From an uncultured Legionella sp. (GTDB taxonomy: Bacteria > Pseudomonadota > Gammaproteobacteria > Legionellales > Legionellaceae): DNA of 64,000 nt. The notes below the pieces were generated by a model, which saw only the letters and a program-made list of their open reading frames with translations, ran no database searches and was not told the DNA's origin. The DNA is taken from assembly GCA_902168255.1 (NCBI GenBank), contig CABHON010000022.1, positions 1-64,000 of the forward strand. The letters run 5' to 3'. The position numbers and the translations under genes are program-made. This document shows positions 8,651 to 20,100 of this stretch, piece after piece. The number at the start of each line of letters is the position of its first letter. Positions within the stretch are counted from its first letter, which is position 1.

Positions 8651-11600
8651 ATGGTAAAGACATTTCAGGAGCTCATTGCTCGCTTACAAACTTATTGGGC
8701 AAAACAAGGTTGTATTATTCTACAGCCACTTGATTTGGAAGTTGGTGCAGGAACGTTCCATCCTGGAACGTTCCTTCATGCCGTAGGGCCTGAACCTTGG
8801 TATGCTGCCTATGTTCAGCCTTGTCGCCGTCCAACGGATGGCCGCTACGGGCAAAATCCTAATCGCGTGCAACATTATTATCAATTCCAAGTGGCATTAA
8901 AACCATCTCCTGATAATATTCAAACGCTTTATTTGGATTCATTGCGTGAAGTAGGGGTGGATCCTGCTGTTCATGATATTCGTTTTGTAGAAGATAATTG
9001 GGAATCTCCAACACTAGGTGCATGGGGATTAGGTTGGGAAGTTTGGCACAATGGAATGGAAGTATCCCAATATACTTATTTTCAACAAGTGGGTGGATTG
9101 CCTTGTAAACCCGTTTTAGGTGAGCTTACTTATGGTTTAGAACGCTTAGCCATGTGTTTGTTCAATAAGGATAATATTTTTGATCTTCCCTGGACTATTT
9201 GCCCTTCCGGAAAAGTGATTACTTATGGCGATGTTTTCCATCAAAATGAAGTGGAAATGTCAACTTATAATTTTGAAAAAGCAGATATTGCTGAATGTTT
9301 CCACCAATTTGCTTCTTACGAAAAACAAAGTCAAACATTGGTCAACGAGCAATTGCCTTTACCTGCCTATGAAATGTTGGCCAAAGCGTCGCATGTATTT
9401 AACTTATTAGATGCACGTCATGCTATTTCAGTGACGGAAAGACAAGATTATATTTTACGCATTCGTGCATTAGCGAGAGCAGTGGCTCAAAATTATTTAG
9501 AGAGACGTGAGGCATTAGGGTTTCCTTTGTGTGATAATTTTGTAGGGACAGGTCTTGTACCTGCCCATCAAGAGCCCGGTACAAGTCCTTCCCTTACGAG
9601 CTCAATACAAGACTTTCTTCTTGAAATCGGGACAGAAGAGCTTCCTCCTCATAGCTTATTATCATTAAGCCAAGCGTTAAATGAAAATTTTAAGGATGAA
9701 CTTAAAGCAATTGTTAGCGAAGATTCATATAAATCTACTACGTTCGCAGCCCCGCGACGATTAGGTATTATAATCAAAGACCTACCTAGTCATATTACGC
9801 ATATTAACGAAAGAAAAATGCCGTTGGCTGTGGCGTTAGATGCGTCAGGTAATTTGACAAAGGCGGCGACGAATTTTGCGGATTGGGAACAGCAAAAAGA
9901 TGAAACAGGAAAATATATGATTTTCCGTTCAGAAAAAAAAGAAAGCATTATCGAAACATTGATTCGAGTTTCGCAAAAAGTTATTGAGAAGCTACCTATT
10001 CCTAAACCTATGCGATGGAGTGATCATGAAACAATGTTTGTTCGCCCTGTTCATTGGGTTGTTATGTTGTACGGTGATACCTTAATTCCTGCCACCATTC
10101 TAGGATGCCAAACCACTCGGGAAACTCGCGGACATCGGGTGCTGGCGGAAAATAAGGCTTTATTTTTAAATATGCCGGCTTGCTATGAAAAAGAACTTGA
10201 AAAAGCACTGGTTATTCCTCAATTTGAGCAGCGTAAAGAAAATTTATTAAACCAATTACAAAAGCAAGCAAAAGCATTTAATGCCGTACCAATTTTTTCA
10301 GAAAGCTTGCTGGAAGAAGTAACAGGATTAGTTGAATTTCCTGTAGTATTAGCGGTATCTTTTGATGAACACTTTTTATCTTTGCCAAAAGAAGTATTGA
10401 TCACGGCAATGCAACAACATCAAAAAAGTTTTGCACTAGAAAAAGAGGGGCAGTTGATTCCTTATTTTCTAACTGCGGCGAATATCGAGAGTAAAGATCC
10501 TGCTAAAGTTATTGAGGGTAATAGACGTGTCATGCAAGCACGCTTGTCAGATGCTGTTTTTTTCTACGAAAAAGATAAGCAGCAGCCCCTAAGTGTGCGA
10601 CGTGAATCGACCCAACAAGTTATCTTCCAGGCTAAATTAGGCACGTTATACGATAAATCCGAACGTTTAATGCAACTGGCTCATTACCTTTCACCTATAT
10701 TAGAAACAGAGCTTCTTGAATCTCAACGTGCCGCAGCATTGTCTCAGTGCGATTTGATGACGGACATGGTAGGAGAGTTCCCTGAACTTCAAGGCATTAT
10801 GGGATATTATTACGCCTTATCTGATGGCGAACCTAATACAATTGCCAAAGCATTAGACGAGCAATATTGGCCACGTTTTTCAGGTGATCAATTACCTGCA
10901 ACGCCTTTAGGAACATTATTAGCTATTGCTGAAAGAGTAGATACGTTAATTGGCGCTTTCAGTATTAATCAAAAACCGACGGGCAACAAAGATCCCTTCA
11001 AATTACGTCGACATGCAGTAGGATTGATTCGTATTTTGTTGGAAGAACCGCAAAAACAAATCAACCTAATGGAATTATTAACCTTTGCATTTGAGCGTTC
11101 GCCGCAGCAAACATTAAATATGAATACTGTTACTGAAGTGCATGCGTTTATTTTAGAGCGACTGAAAGCATATTATAATGAACAAGAATATAATGTTGAG
11201 TTGATTCAGTCTGTTTTAGCGCGTCAATCTGATAATTTGTATGATTTTGATCAACGTATCCAAGCAGTCAAAGAATTTATGACATGGGATGAAGCACCTG
11301 CATTAGCGGCTGCTAATAAACGGGTTTATCGTATTTTAGCTACTGAGAAAAAATTAGAACATGAGCTGAAACTGAATCATGATGCTCTTTTGTTGCCTGC
11401 TGAAAAAGAGTTAGGATATTCCCTTGACGCAAAACAAAAAGAATTGAATGCATTGTTATCGACTGAAAAGAATGATGCGGACAAATATACGCAAGCATTA
11501 AAATATTTGTCTCAGTTGCGACAGCCGATTGATACTTTTTTTGATTCAGTAATGGTAAATGATCCCGATGAATCGCTCCGCCACAATCGATTGGCTTTAT

Positions 11601-11656
11601 TAATGGAGTTGAGAAAGCTTTTCTTACAAATTGCTGACTTATCATGCCTAAATTAA
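8651..11656 (+). CDS. glyQS: Glycyl-tRNA synthetase, alpha and beta subunits fused
   Basis: One 1001-residue frame contains a complete GlyQ (residues 1 to about 296, starting [20 protein letters not shown]) and a complete GlyS (about 318-1001, starting [16 protein letters not shown]). The enzyme charges tRNA-Gly; most bacteria make the two chains separately, though Chlamydia has a natural fusion. Here the 20-residue linker is encoded by a family A palindromic repeat at 9541-9600. No stop codon, and no ATG, GTG or TTG, lies in frame between the repeat and the GlyS core. Separate translation of GlyS is therefore unlikely. The 3' end overlaps gmhB by 13 bases. Confidence 0.95.
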   Translation: MVKTFQELIARLQTYWAKQGCIILQPLDLEVGAGTFHPGTFLHAVGPEPWYAAYVQPCRRPTDGRYGQNPNRVQHYYQFQVALKPSPDNIQTLYLDSLREVGVDPAVHDIRFVEDNWESPTLGAWGLGWEVWHNGMEVSQYTYFQQVGGLPCKPVLGELTYGLERLAMCLFNKDNIFDLPWTICPSGKVITYGDVFHQNEVEMSTYNFEKADIAECFHQFASYEKQSQTLVNEQLPLPAYEMLAKASHVFNLLDARHAISVTERQDYILRIRALARAVAQNYLERREALGFPLCDNFVGTGLVPAHQEPGTSPSLTSSIQDFLLEIGTEELPPHSLLSLSQALNENFKDELKAIVSEDSYKSTTFAAPRRLGIIIKDLPSHITHINERKMPLAVALDASGNLTKAATNFADWEQQKDETGKYMIFRSEKKESIIETLIRVSQKVIEKLPIPKPMRWSDHETMFVRPVHWVVMLYGDTLIPATILGCQTTRETRGHRVLAENKALFLNMPACYEKELEKALVIPQFEQRKENLLNQLQKQAKAFNAVPIFSESLLEEVTGLVEFPVVLAVSFDEHFLSLPKEVLITAMQQHQKSFALEKEGQLIPYFLTAANIESKDPAKVIEGNRRVMQARLSDAVFFYEKDKQQPLSVRRESTQQVIFQAKLGTLYDKSERLMQLAHYLSPILETELLESQRAAALSQCDLMTDMVGEFPELQGIMGYYYALSDGEPNTIAKALDEQYWPRFSGDQLPATPLGTLLAIAERVDTLIGAFSINQKPTGNKDPFKLRRHAVGLIRILLEEPQKQINLMELLTFAFERSPQQTLNMNTVTEVHAFILERLKAYYNEQEYNVELIQSVLARQSDNLYDFDQRIQAVKEFMTWDEAPALAAANKRVYRILATEKKLEHELKLNHDALLLPAEKELGYSLDAKQKELNALLSTEKNDADKYTQALKYLSQLRQPIDTFFDSVMVNDPDESLRHNRLALLMELRKLFLQIADLSCLN
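9541..9600. repeat. Family A palindromic repeat, copy 2, inside glyQS
   Basis: The left arm TGTAGGGACAGGTCTTGTAC and a right arm containing GGTACAAGTCCTTCCCTTAC match the family A consensus. The repeat is read through as the linker [17 protein letters not shown] between the GlyQ and GlyS parts. Its length of 60 bases is a multiple of three, so it preserved the frame. Confidence 0.85.
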
Positions 11657-12195
11657 CATTACTACCCAATATTGACTTAAGTGAAAAACTTATCATTCTG
11701 GATCGGGATGGTGTAATCAATTACGATTCAGTGGATTACATTCGTCGTCCTGAAGAATGGCATCCTATTCCTGGTAGTTTGGAAGCAATCGCCCGCTTAA
11801 AAAAAGCAGGCTTTCGAGTAGCAGTGGCGACCAACCAATCAGGTATTCACCGGGGTTACTATACGGAAAAAACTTTGGCAGCGATTCATCAAAAAATGCA
11901 AGAAGCACTTGCCGTCTTTGGCGTTCAAATTGATGTTATTTTTTATTGTCCCCATTTACCTACGGAGAACTGCCACTGTCGCAAACCTAAACCAGGATTG
12001 TTAGAAAAAGTAGCCCATCATTTTCAATGTAATATTGATCAAGTGCCGTTTATTGGCGATAATTTATCTGACGTGCAAGCGGCAATAGCTGCTTCTGCCA
12101 CACCCATTCTTATTGCTGAGACACCGCCACCGTTTTTTACTTTTCCCTGTTTTGTAAACCTCAGTAAAATTGCTGATGCCATTTTAGGTGAATAA
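11644..12195 (+). CDS. gmhB: D-glycero-beta-D-manno-heptose-1,7-bisphosphate 7-phosphatase
   Basis: This 183-residue HAD-superfamily phosphatase has motif I DRDGVIN (catalytic aspartates), motif II ATNQSG, the zinc/lysine region CHCRKPKPG and the late motif FIGDNLSD. GmhB removes the 7-phosphate from heptose bisphosphate in the cytosol, on the way to ADP-heptose for the LPS inner core. Length fits. The start overlaps glyQS by 13 bases. In many gammaproteobacteria gmhB also follows the glycyl-tRNA synthetase genes. The next gene begins at its stop codon. Confidence 0.92.
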   Translation: MPKLTLLPNIDLSEKLIILDRDGVINYDSVDYIRRPEEWHPIPGSLEAIARLKKAGFRVAVATNQSGIHRGYYTEKTLAAIHQKMQEALAVFGVQIDVIFYCPHLPTENCHCRKPKPGLLEKVAHHFQCNIDQVPFIGDNLSDVQAAIAASATPILIAETPPPFFTFPCFVNLSKIADAILGE

Positions 12196-12947
12196 TGGAT
12201 ATTTACTGTGAAAGTCCTGAGCTAGCTAATAAAGCAGAAAAGTTAGCCCAGCGTTTTCATATTGATTACAAGGGAATCATGGAATACTCTGCATTAACGC
12301 AAGAGGTACTGAATTTAACATCTAATGGCTTAATGATATATGCACCAGGAACAAAACCTTGGAAAATAGATTTTCTTAGTACTGCACGTCAATATAGACG
12401 AAAGTATGGAGGAGTTGAAATGTTGGCACGTGCGTGCGGCATTAAAAAAAACCAAGAACCTTTAACTATTATTGATGCTACTGCAGGGTATGGCAAAGAT
12501 GGATTTGTTTTAGCTTGTCTTGGAGCCAAAGTAATGTTAATCGAGCGGCATCCTGTAATGGCAGCTTTATTAGAGGATGCGCTTAAACGTTTTTATGAAG
12601 ATCCCTTGCTTTCCCAACATATCCATTTATCGTTGCATTTTGACGACTCAATACATTTTTTAACCCATGAATTAGAAAAGCTTTTACCCCAACTACCTGA
12701 TGTTATTTACTGGGATCCGATGCATCCCGAGCGTCAAAAATCAGCCCAAGTAAAAAAAGATATGGCTCTATTGCAGCAGTGGGTTAACGCTGAAACAAAT
12801 CCAGAAGCATTGGTTAATTTTAGCTTGCCTTATGCCAAAAAGCGCGTGGTTTTAAAATGGCCTCAGAAAGCGCCATCCCTTATTAATCTGAAACCAAATT
12901 TTATATATGAAGGAAAGACTATTCGGTTTGAGGTTTTTAAAAAATAG
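12195..12947 (+). CDS. rsmJ: 16S rRNA (guanine1516-N2)-methyltransferase RsmJ
   Basis: The 250-residue protein matches RsmJ (YhiQ). A substrate-binding N-terminal part includes GTKPWKIDFLS. A class I SAM-binding motif DATAGYGKDGFVLACLG follows near residue 95, and then a YWDPMHPE segment at the catalytic site (DPMxP is the family pattern). It methylates G1516 of 16S rRNA. ATG 12195 shares one base with the stop of gmhB, so it belongs to the glyQS-gmhB-rsmJ operon. Confidence 0.9.
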   Translation: MDIYCESPELANKAEKLAQRFHIDYKGIMEYSALTQEVLNLTSNGLMIYAPGTKPWKIDFLSTARQYRRKYGGVEMLARACGIKKNQEPLTIIDATAGYGKDGFVLACLGAKVMLIERHPVMAALLEDALKRFYEDPLLSQHIHLSLHFDDSIHFLTHELEKLLPQLPDVIYWDPMHPERQKSAQVKKDMALLQQWVNAETNPEALVNFSLPYAKKRVVLKWPQKAPSLINLKPNFIYEGKTIRFEVFKK

Positions 12948-13012
12948 ATGATTTTTATGCTTATTGTTTTAAAGCAATTGAAGTAGCAGATAATTAAAAT
13001 GTTTCATAATTA

Positions 13013-13040
13013 TTGACACATCGCAAAAAAGGTGTATAAT
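13013..13040 (+). promoter_or_regulatory. Consensus sigma70 promoter upstream of uvrC
   Basis: TTGACA (13013-13018) and TATAAT (13035-13040) both match the consensus exactly with a 16-base spacer. It is one of the best promoters in the window. Transcription should begin near 13046, about 100 bases before uvrC. Confidence 0.75.
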
Positions 13041-13045
13041 AACAA

Positions 13046-13120
13046 TTGCGAGGTTGGACTTGCTACGTGTCAATCCACTGGGTCTGTTGAGACACGTCGA
13101 CGGACCCTTTCTATTTCTTA
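13046..13120 (+). ncRNA. Structured leader: candidate attenuator or small RNA before uvrC
   Basis: The transcript predicted from the 13013-13040 promoter contains a 7-bp hairpin with one mismatch (GGGTCTG 13080-13086 with CGGACCC 13101-13107) followed by TTTCTATTTCTT, which looks like an intrinsic terminator. A second pairing, ACGTGTC (13065-13071) with GACACGT (13091-13097), uses the loop of that hairpin, so the two compete or form a pseudoknot. The output is either a short RNA of about 70 bases or an attenuated uvrC leader. No Rfam family is recognised. Confidence 0.4.
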
Positions 13121-13144
13121 TATCCAGTGAATTTCTAAAGTTTT

Positions 13145-14983
13145 GTGACTTTCGATTATCAACATTTCTTAAAAACTTTAACATCACGTCCCGGTGTTTA
13201 CCAAATGGAAAACACAGCAGGGGAAATTCTTTACGTTGGAAAAGCATCTAATCTAAAAAATCGGGTCAGTAGTTATTTTGTTCAACGCACAACAAGCCTT
13301 AAAACTAAAGCATTAGTCGAACAAATTGCCCATATCAATATCACCATTACGGCTGATGAAACAGAAGCATTGCTTCTTGAAAGCCAATTAATCAAAAAAT
13401 TTAGACCAAAATACAATATTTTATTACGGGATGATAAAAGTTATCCTTATCTTTTTGTTTCCACAGAAGAACAATTTCCGAGAATTGAATTTTATCGGGG
13501 AAAGAAACGTAATAAAAAAGGTTATTATTTTGGGCCCTATCCTAGTGCATCTGCTGTAAGAGAAACATTAAATACGCTGCAAAAAATCTTTAAAATTCGA
13601 ACCTGTAGTCCAGTTTTTTTTAGTAATCGAGGCCGTCCTTGTTTGCAATATCAAATTAAACGCTGTTCTGGTCCTTGTGTAGGACTTATTTCCCCTGAAG
13701 AGTATCAAGCATCTATTCGTAATGCTATTCAATTTTTAAATGGGAACGATAAAGTATTACTTCAGGAATTACAAAAAAAGATGGAAGAGGCGAGTTTGCT
13801 TCGTCAGTATGAAAAAGCGGCACATTATCGGGATCAAATTATTCATCTTCAGCACATTCGAACCAAGAAAAATCTTTTATCAAAAGCAGGAGATATGGAT
13901 ATTTTGGCAGTTTCTTTTCAGCATGGATATGCTTGCATCCATAAAATGGTCATTCGTGGAGGAGAAACGCAAGGGGGATTTAATTTCTTTCCCTCTGTTC
14001 CTAATATGCTGGAAGAGAGCCAACATATAGAAGCGGATATCTTAGAGGCGTTTATCACACAATATTATTGTGCAACAGAGCATCATGGGGATATTCCTCC
14101 TCTGATTATTTTATCGCATCCACTTTCTCAGATGGAAACATTGACAAATGTGCTTACTCAATTGCGTGCAAAAAAGTGCGAGCTTTCTTCGCGTGTGCGA
14201 GGCATTCGTGCTGAATGGATGAAAGTGGCTACGCAAAACAGCCAAATTGCATTGGAAACCAAATTGGGTGCACAAACAACGATTAAACAACGCTTTAAAG
14301 CTTTGCAAACGACGTTAGGGCTGTCGACTGTTCCCAATTATTTAGAATGTTTTGACATTAGCCATACCAGTGGAGAGGCTACGATGGCTTCCCGTGTAGT
14401 ATTTGATTCGGATGGACCTAAAAAAAGCCAATACCGCTATTTTAATATTGAAGGTATTCAGCCTGGTGATGATTATGCTGCAATGCGTCAAGCACTCTTG
14501 CGTCACTATAGCCGTCTTAAAAAAGACGAAGCAATGTTGCCTGATATTTTGTTTATTGATGGTGGCAAAGGCCAGGTTACCCAAGCGAGAGAAGTATTAG
14601 AGACGCTTAGTATTACAGAAGTACGTTGTATTGGGATAGCAAAAGGCCCTTCGCGTAAAGCAGGATTAGAAACCTTAATTTTGATGGATGATAATAATCA
14701 AGAACTTAAATTAGATCCACATTCACCCGCCTTGCATTTAATTCAGCATATTCGGGATGAAGCACATCGGTTTGCGGTATTAGGTCATACCCATAAACGC
14801 GATAAAAAACGCACAGAGTCAGTATTAGAATCAATTGAAGGTATTGGTGGTAAACGCCGACAAGCTTTGTATCGCCATTTTGGTGGTCTTCAAGAAGTGA
14901 AGAAAGCTAGTGTCGAGGCTATTGCTAAAATTCCGGGAATTAGTAAAGCCCTAGCCGAAAAAATCTACGAGGCGTTACATTAG
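13145..14983 (+). CDS. uvrC: Excinuclease ABC subunit C
   Basis: The 612-residue protein makes the dual incision in nucleotide excision repair with UvrA and UvrB. It has an N-terminal GIY-YIG domain (RPGVYQMENTAGE...LYVGKA), a cysteine-bearing link, the UVR UvrB-binding motif near residue 205, the RNase H-like nuclease domain with DISHTSGEATMAS, and C-terminal helix-hairpin-helix motifs (IEGIGGKRR, IPGISKALAEKI). The start is a GTG, chosen because the E. coli protein begins at the equivalent place; the Shine-Dalgarno (AAAG) is weak. A strong promoter and a structured leader precede it. Confidence 0.95.
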   Translation: MTFDYQHFLKTLTSRPGVYQMENTAGEILYVGKASNLKNRVSSYFVQRTTSLKTKALVEQIAHINITITADETEALLLESQLIKKFRPKYNILLRDDKSYPYLFVSTEEQFPRIEFYRGKKRNKKGYYFGPYPSASAVRETLNTLQKIFKIRTCSPVFFSNRGRPCLQYQIKRCSGPCVGLISPEEYQASIRNAIQFLNGNDKVLLQELQKKMEEASLLRQYEKAAHYRDQIIHLQHIRTKKNLLSKAGDMDILAVSFQHGYACIHKMVIRGGETQGGFNFFPSVPNMLEESQHIEADILEAFITQYYCATEHHGDIPPLIILSHPLSQMETLTNVLTQLRAKKCELSSRVRGIRAEWMKVATQNSQIALETKLGAQTTIKQRFKALQTTLGLSTVPNYLECFDISHTSGEATMASRVVFDSDGPKKSQYRYFNIEGIQPGDDYAAMRQALLRHYSRLKKDEAMLPDILFIDGGKGQVTQAREVLETLSITEVRCIGIAKGPSRKAGLETLILMDDNNQELKLDPHSPALHLIQHIRDEAHRFAVLGHTHKRDKKRTESVLESIEGIGGKRRQALYRHFGGLQEVKKASVEAIAKIPGISKALAEKIYEALH

Positions 14984-15019
14984 AACGTCGTGAAAAACTA
15001 GTAAGAAAAAATTTACTGT

Positions 15020-15676
15020 TTACAGGCGATTATAATGGGTTGGCGGGTTAGGAATAACTATGGAAGCTTGCGGTATCGTTTGCACCGATTGCTCACCAAA
15101 CCAGAAAGATTTAATCACCTCATATAAACTTAGATTTATTGCGACTGGGATAGTATTCTCTTGCTCCTGAATATCTGTTGTTGATAACGGTATAACAACC
15201 GGAATAACCGCATCTTGCTCACTTAGACGTAAGTATATGTGACTAAAACTGGTTCTAAAGATAGAAACGTTTTGATTCTGTTGGGATGTTTCTATTGTGA
15301 TTTGAATATTATCTTGTGATTTGAATAATCGATTAAATCCATTTATTATAAATCGTTCAACACGAGCAGTTATTTCTGAAGCTGTAATTATTGCATTAAC
15401 TACAGGTACAAACACCTGATTATACAGAACAATGGGAGTATTCAATAAGGAGTAAGTTACCCCTGCAACAAATCCCATTACCGCATGAGGATACAGTAAC
15501 CATGTCACGGCAGGAATAATTGCAAAAGGACCTATTACCAGGGATAAGATTAAACCAATAAACCCCGCCCCTAAGAGGCGGACAGTTATATCAAGAGGTT
15601 CTCCAATATTTCCCATTACTGCAATCATTCCATTTAACCAATGACTATAAGAAAAATATTTTAATTTATTTATCAT
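15020..15676 (-). CDS. Small membrane protein of unknown function
   Basis: The 218-residue protein is not recognised. It has two or three hydrophobic segments in residues 30-105 (AGFIGLILSLVIGPFAIIPAV, then LYPHAVMGFVAGVTYSL). A hydrophilic C-terminal half follows, rich in Gln, Ser and Ile and without charged repeats. It stands alone between uvrC (convergent) and ruvB on the same strand. Its codon use is like its neighbours. It may be a lineage-specific protein; membrane topology is the only support for it. Confidence 0.5.
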   Translation of the reverse strand: MINKLKYFSYSHWLNGMIAVMGNIGEPLDITVRLLGAGFIGLILSLVIGPFAIIPAVTWLLYPHAVMGFVAGVTYSLLNTPIVLYNQVFVPVVNAIITASEITARVERFIINGFNRLFKSQDNIQITIETSQQNQNVSIFRTSFSHIYLRLSEQDAVIPVVIPLSTTDIQEQENTIPVAINLSLYEVIKSFWFGEQSVQTIPQASIVIPNPPTHYNRL

Positions 15677-15805
15677 AATGATTCCCTCTCTATGTTGATG
15701 TGCTAACTTTTTCCAAAGTTGCTAAGGGTTAAAAAGCGGCTAATATACCACTACGTTTTATTTAAGGTTATCCACAGAGGTAGATCACGTAGTTTTGCCG
15801 GTAAA

Positions 15806-16816
15806 TTAAGCTTTTGAAGGGATGGCTAAACCAAAATGTTGGTAAGTCCTTGAAGTTGCCATTCGACCTCGAGGTGTTCTAATTAAATAACCTTCTTGAA
15901 TAAGATAAGGTTCTAATACGTCCTCAATAGTACCTCGTTCTTCACCAATCGCGGCAGCTAAACTATCTAAACCGACTGGCCCACCATCAAATTTTTCAAT
16001 GACGGTTAACAAAAGTTTTCTATCCATATTATCCAATCCCGAAGGATCAATGTCTAATAAATCTAAGGCTAGTTGTGCTGTGGATAAGCAAACAGTTCCA
16101 TTGCCTTTAATCTCAGCAAAATCACGTACACGCCTTAATAAACGATTGGCTATTCGAGGGGTTCCTCGGGAGCGTCGGGCAATTTCAAAAGCGCCTTCTT
16201 CTGCCATATTAATACCAAGAATAGAAGCAGAACGCTGAATAATACAACCTAAATCTTTAGTATTATAAAATTCTAGACGTTGCACAATGCCAAATCGATC
16301 CCGTAAGGGAGAGGTTAATAAACCAGCTCGTGTAGTTGCTCCCACTAGAGTAAACGGAGGTAAATCTAATTTAATAGAACGAGCAGCGGGTCCCTCGCCG
16401 ATCATAATATCAAGTTTATAATCTTCCATTGCTGGATATAAAATTTCCTCGATGGCTGGGCTCAAGCGATGAATTTCATCAATAAATAATACATCATGGG
16501 GAGATAAATTGGTTAAAATAGCCGCTAAATCACCTGCTTTTTCTAGTACAGGCCCAGAGGTTTGGCGAATTTGGGCATTTAATTCATAGGCAATAATATT
16601 AGCTAAGGTGGTTTTTCCTAAACCCGGGGGGCCAAAAATCAACACATGATCCAGTGCTTCCGCGCGTTTTCGAGCTGCTTGAATAAAAATTTCCATTTGT
16701 CCGCAGACAGTGGGTTGGCCAACATAATCCTGTAAACGAGTTGGACGAATAGCGCGGTCTAAAGATTCTTCTTCAAAACGTGGTTCAGGCGTGGTTAACC
16801 GATCGATCTCTATCAT
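15806..16816 (-). CDS. ruvB: Holliday junction branch migration ATPase RuvB
   Basis: From ATG 16816 the protein begins [18 protein letters not shown], like E. coli RuvB, and has 336 residues; an ATG five codons upstream is also in frame. Walker A is GPPGLGKTT, Walker [10 protein letters not shown] and sensor 1 VGATTRAG. The arginine-finger region and the C-terminal winged helix ([14 protein letters not shown]) are present. RuvB drives branch migration together with RuvA. It is usually the last gene of ruvCAB, but here it lies about 8 kb from ruvC-ruvA on the opposite strand. Confidence 0.96.
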   Translation of the reverse strand: MIEIDRLTTPEPRFEEESLDRAIRPTRLQDYVGQPTVCGQMEIFIQAARKRAEALDHVLIFGPPGLGKTTLANIIAYELNAQIRQTSGPVLEKAGDLAAILTNLSPHDVLFIDEIHRLSPAIEEILYPAMEDYKLDIMIGEGPAARSIKLDLPPFTLVGATTRAGLLTSPLRDRFGIVQRLEFYNTKDLGCIIQRSASILGINMAEEGAFEIARRSRGTPRIANRLLRRVRDFAEIKGNGTVCLSTAQLALDLLDIDPSGLDNMDRKLLLTVIEKFDGGPVGLDSLAAAIGEERGTIEDVLEPYLIQEGYLIRTPRGRMATSRTYQHFGLAIPSKA

Positions 16817-16831
16817 AAAAAATTGAAGCAA

Positions 16832-17137
16832 AATTAATCAAAAAATGGTATTATACCTCTTTGAGTGAAACAAGCTAGAGCCTACTAAAATTAAATAGAT
16901 TATATATAAGAAGAATGGCGAATGGATAAGGCTAATGCCGATTAAATTGGCGCTATTTAATGTGGGGACAGGCACAAGACCCGCCTCTACGAATAATCTT
17001 CTAATTCAAATTAACACAGGTTTTTAAGAGGAGGTATGTTACATGAATAATGCATATAGCAAGGACATCATTTTATCTTAAGGATTGATAATTATAATAA
17101 AAGATAAGGTTAATAACCAAATCAGGAGCATGTTTGA
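16832..17137. other. Intergenic region between ruvB and the giant gene
   Basis: This 306-base gap between divergent genes holds promoters in both directions that cannot be fixed by eye. It has a half copy of repeat family A at 16961-16991 and a TTATCTT / AAGATAA inverted pair around 17072-17108. AGGAG stands ahead of the start of the large gene. No RNA gene is seen. Confidence 0.6.
16961..16991. repeat. Family A palindromic repeat, half copy 3
   Basis: TGTGGGGACAGGCACAAGAC followed by CCGCCTCTAC joins the outer left end directly to the right arm of the family A element. The middle is missing, as if deleted between the arms. It is intergenic. Confidence 0.7.
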
Positions 17138-20100
17138 ATGAAAACTAGCACACCACAGCTTAAAACATCATTGCAAATTCTTATTGAAAAAGCATTCACA
17201 AAAATAAATGAAAATTTTGAAACAATAAAAAATAAAAAACCATTTGAGGGTAAAAGTCTCGCAGTTGTTATTTGGAAACATTTATGTGAAAAATTAGGCA
17301 ATGACAATATAACTGAATTACAAAACTACGTTTCTGGAGGTCTTTTTAGAGATCTACCATTGAAAACTTCTTCGACACTAAATGATGCCAATTTTGCTCC
17401 TTTTTTAGGTGCTGTTATATGGAAATACTGGGAGAGCTTAGGTACAAGAAAAGATTTTTTGAATAGTTTCAATGCTTTGAATGATAAACAAATCGTTAAA
17501 ATGGCTGAGTATATGGCTGTTGCGTTAAAGAATGAAATTTTCTTGAAAGCCGTTTCAGGAGAAAAATTTCCCATAGATCCGCGCATTCTATTTGGTAAGT
17601 TTTTATTACAAGCAGCCAAGTTTGAATTAAAAGGGACAGAAAAAGAGCCTGAACTGAAAAACCTGGAGTCGAGTGGGGGTTACACAAAACTTGAAGTTGC
17701 ATTGATTTTTTTATCAGAAACTCCAAAGTTTAATAGATTTCTTGGTGGTGAAAAAGGGCTATTTTCAACAGAAATTGTTGATGCTCGAAATAAATTAGCA
17801 TTGGAAGCGCAACAGGGGCATTCAACAGTAGACGAGATAGAACATCCGTTACAAAGTGAACGAGCTGATGCACCAGCGTTGCCTGATTCTCTTCTTTCTA
17901 TGGAAGAGTCCTCGCCTGTAGATTCAGAAGAACCTGCTCCAGTTAAAAATCAGGTAAAAAACAGAAATCTACCTCCTATTTGGGCGCGACATACCAAAGC
18001 TTCTGAGATAAAACAACAACCTGATAAACCAACGGTTCCAACTCAATTTGAACCTGAAGAAAAACCAGCGAGTGAAGGAGTGGTTCTTGGAGCTGGAGAC
18101 GTTGCGCACTCTTCTTCTAGTCAAACTAAATCAATATCTCAACAGGCTCTCGAGCAGCAAAGAAAACTGCGGCAAGAAGAGCTTTACGCTAAAAGTAGAC
18201 ACCTGCTCGCCCAAAGAGTGAAACAGCAACAAGAAGAAAATGCAGCGAAGCAACGAGAAAGGGAAGAGGCGGAAAGAGCGCTTAAAGCACAACAACACAA
18301 TGCCGCGATTGCCAGTTTCCAACAACGTACAAAGGAAGCAAAAGAAAAAATAGCGGCTATTTGGAAGATAAAGAAAGAACAGGCTGACGATCTCAAACCT
18401 CCTGTCACTCAAGAAAATATCGTTTCTCCACCTGAGCCAGAAAGTGAAATCCAACGTCTGGATCAAGTGCTTAATATTCCAGTACCCGAATTAATCAAGT
18501 CCACTAAACTTAAAGACGCTGCAGAAAAGGCATCTCAAGTTATGGTTAATCGTCAGAAAGAAAAGCAAGAGAAGCAAAATGTAGATATTGAGCGCTTAGT
18601 TACCCAATGGAATGATTTTTGCTATGCAGTTGGGGAGCCTACGAAGTCAGTTAGATCTCAATTATCCCCTCAAAGTAATATTTTAGCACTTTGCGAACAA
18701 TACAAAAATCTTTTTGATGGCCATGATCCCGAATTTCAAAAAGCCTTACAAACACTTCGTGCGGGCGTTCCTTCCTATATCAACCAGCTCACGGCTTACT
18801 TTTATGATTTTTTTGAAAATAGCGCTGTATTAACTAAGCAATTAAAAGAAAAGTATAAGCAAACGGCAACAGAACTGCGTAATAATACGTGGAATGCCAA
18901 TATTCAAGTTAAGCAAAAGCAAGTGCTTAACAATGTAGCCCAATCCTGGGCGGATTTGATTCATTGGCAAATCGAGCAACTGGATGCAGGTAATAAGCGA
19001 GCATTAAATACCCAAATTTGGGAAGCTTCGTTTGTTGGTAAAGATTTAAATAATAAAGCTGAGATAGTTTTTAATTTTTTAAATATGGTCAATGATCCTT
19101 TCTGGAATAAGATGCAAACATTTGTTCATAAGAAAGATGAAATTTTAGCGGTCTGTCTAGAAAAACTTGAGCCGTTGTTAAACAAACTGGAAGAATTGGG
19201 TAATGCCGAAAACCAACAAAATGCAAAAAAACAAATCCAAGAAAAACAAGCATTACAGCAAGATCAAGTAGAAGTTTTATTGGCACAATGGCGATTTTGG
19301 GTAGTAGAAAAATATCAATTAGTATCTCATGTTGATAGTGGTAATCTTGTTGCATTATGTGCGGATTATGCTTTACATTCCCAACAACTTATCGCGAAAA
19401 TGAGCAAGGAGCCATCGGAACAACACACACTTCTTTCTTTTATTAATTCAATATTTTCCGTTGCTGAATCTAAAAGCATGACAGTACTTTTACCTTTTGC
19501 TTGTCAAATGGTTTTAGGTTCTCTGATGATACAGGTTAATTTCTTACCGGAACCAGAACAAAAAGCATGGAAAGAAACGCTGCTGAAGTTAGATAATTGG
19601 CCAAGCAGGTTAAATGCATTGATGCCATTAATTGCTCAGCCGGGGCAAGAAAAAATTGCTGAAAAAGTTCAGTATATTGCCAATAATTTTGATACTAATG
19701 CAGCAGTTAGGAATAATTTTAGTGGTGTTTTACAGGAGCATTCGTGGTGGGCGTCTTGGTTGAAAAAAGAAGCACAGCCAAAAGAGATTATTCACTCTGA
19801 TGCACCAGTTATTGAAAGAGTGAATAATATACCTACGCTCCAGCAAGTTTTTTCACCTGTAGTTGATGAACCTAGGGCAGGAGACTCTTTGTTAGTTTCA
19901 GATGAAGTGTTTTCTCCTCGAGTAGTTTCAAGGCCCCAAGAACAAGAAGAAGAAAAAGAAAGCATTGAACCAGAGAGTAAAATAGAGGAAATAGAGGAAC
20001 TGGTTGCGCGATTTGATGCACTTGTTGAGCAAGAAGTGAGAGCCGAAGAACGTCAAAGCACGCCTAAAAATCGACGACGTAGCGTGCAATTAATAGACGA

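Noticed and set aside
13046-13090. Leader peptide TTG ... TGA with two Trp and two Cys codons
   Set aside because: The TTG coincides with the predicted transcript start, so there is no room for a ribosome-binding site, and the residues do not fit a classic attenuator.
13054-13251. Open frame across the uvrC leader
   Set aside because: It starts in the structured leader, is in another frame than uvrC, and its composition is not protein-like.
17072-17110. PmrA-type box (CTTAA repeats) upstream of the giant gene
   Set aside because: Only one CTTAA half is present, followed by unrelated bases; the second half needed for the consensus is missing.
18131-18466. Minus-strand frames opposite the coiled-coil part of the giant gene
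   Set aside because: They are Phe/Ser/Leu-rich products of the antisense of Glu/Gln/Lys/Arg codons, a usual shadow.
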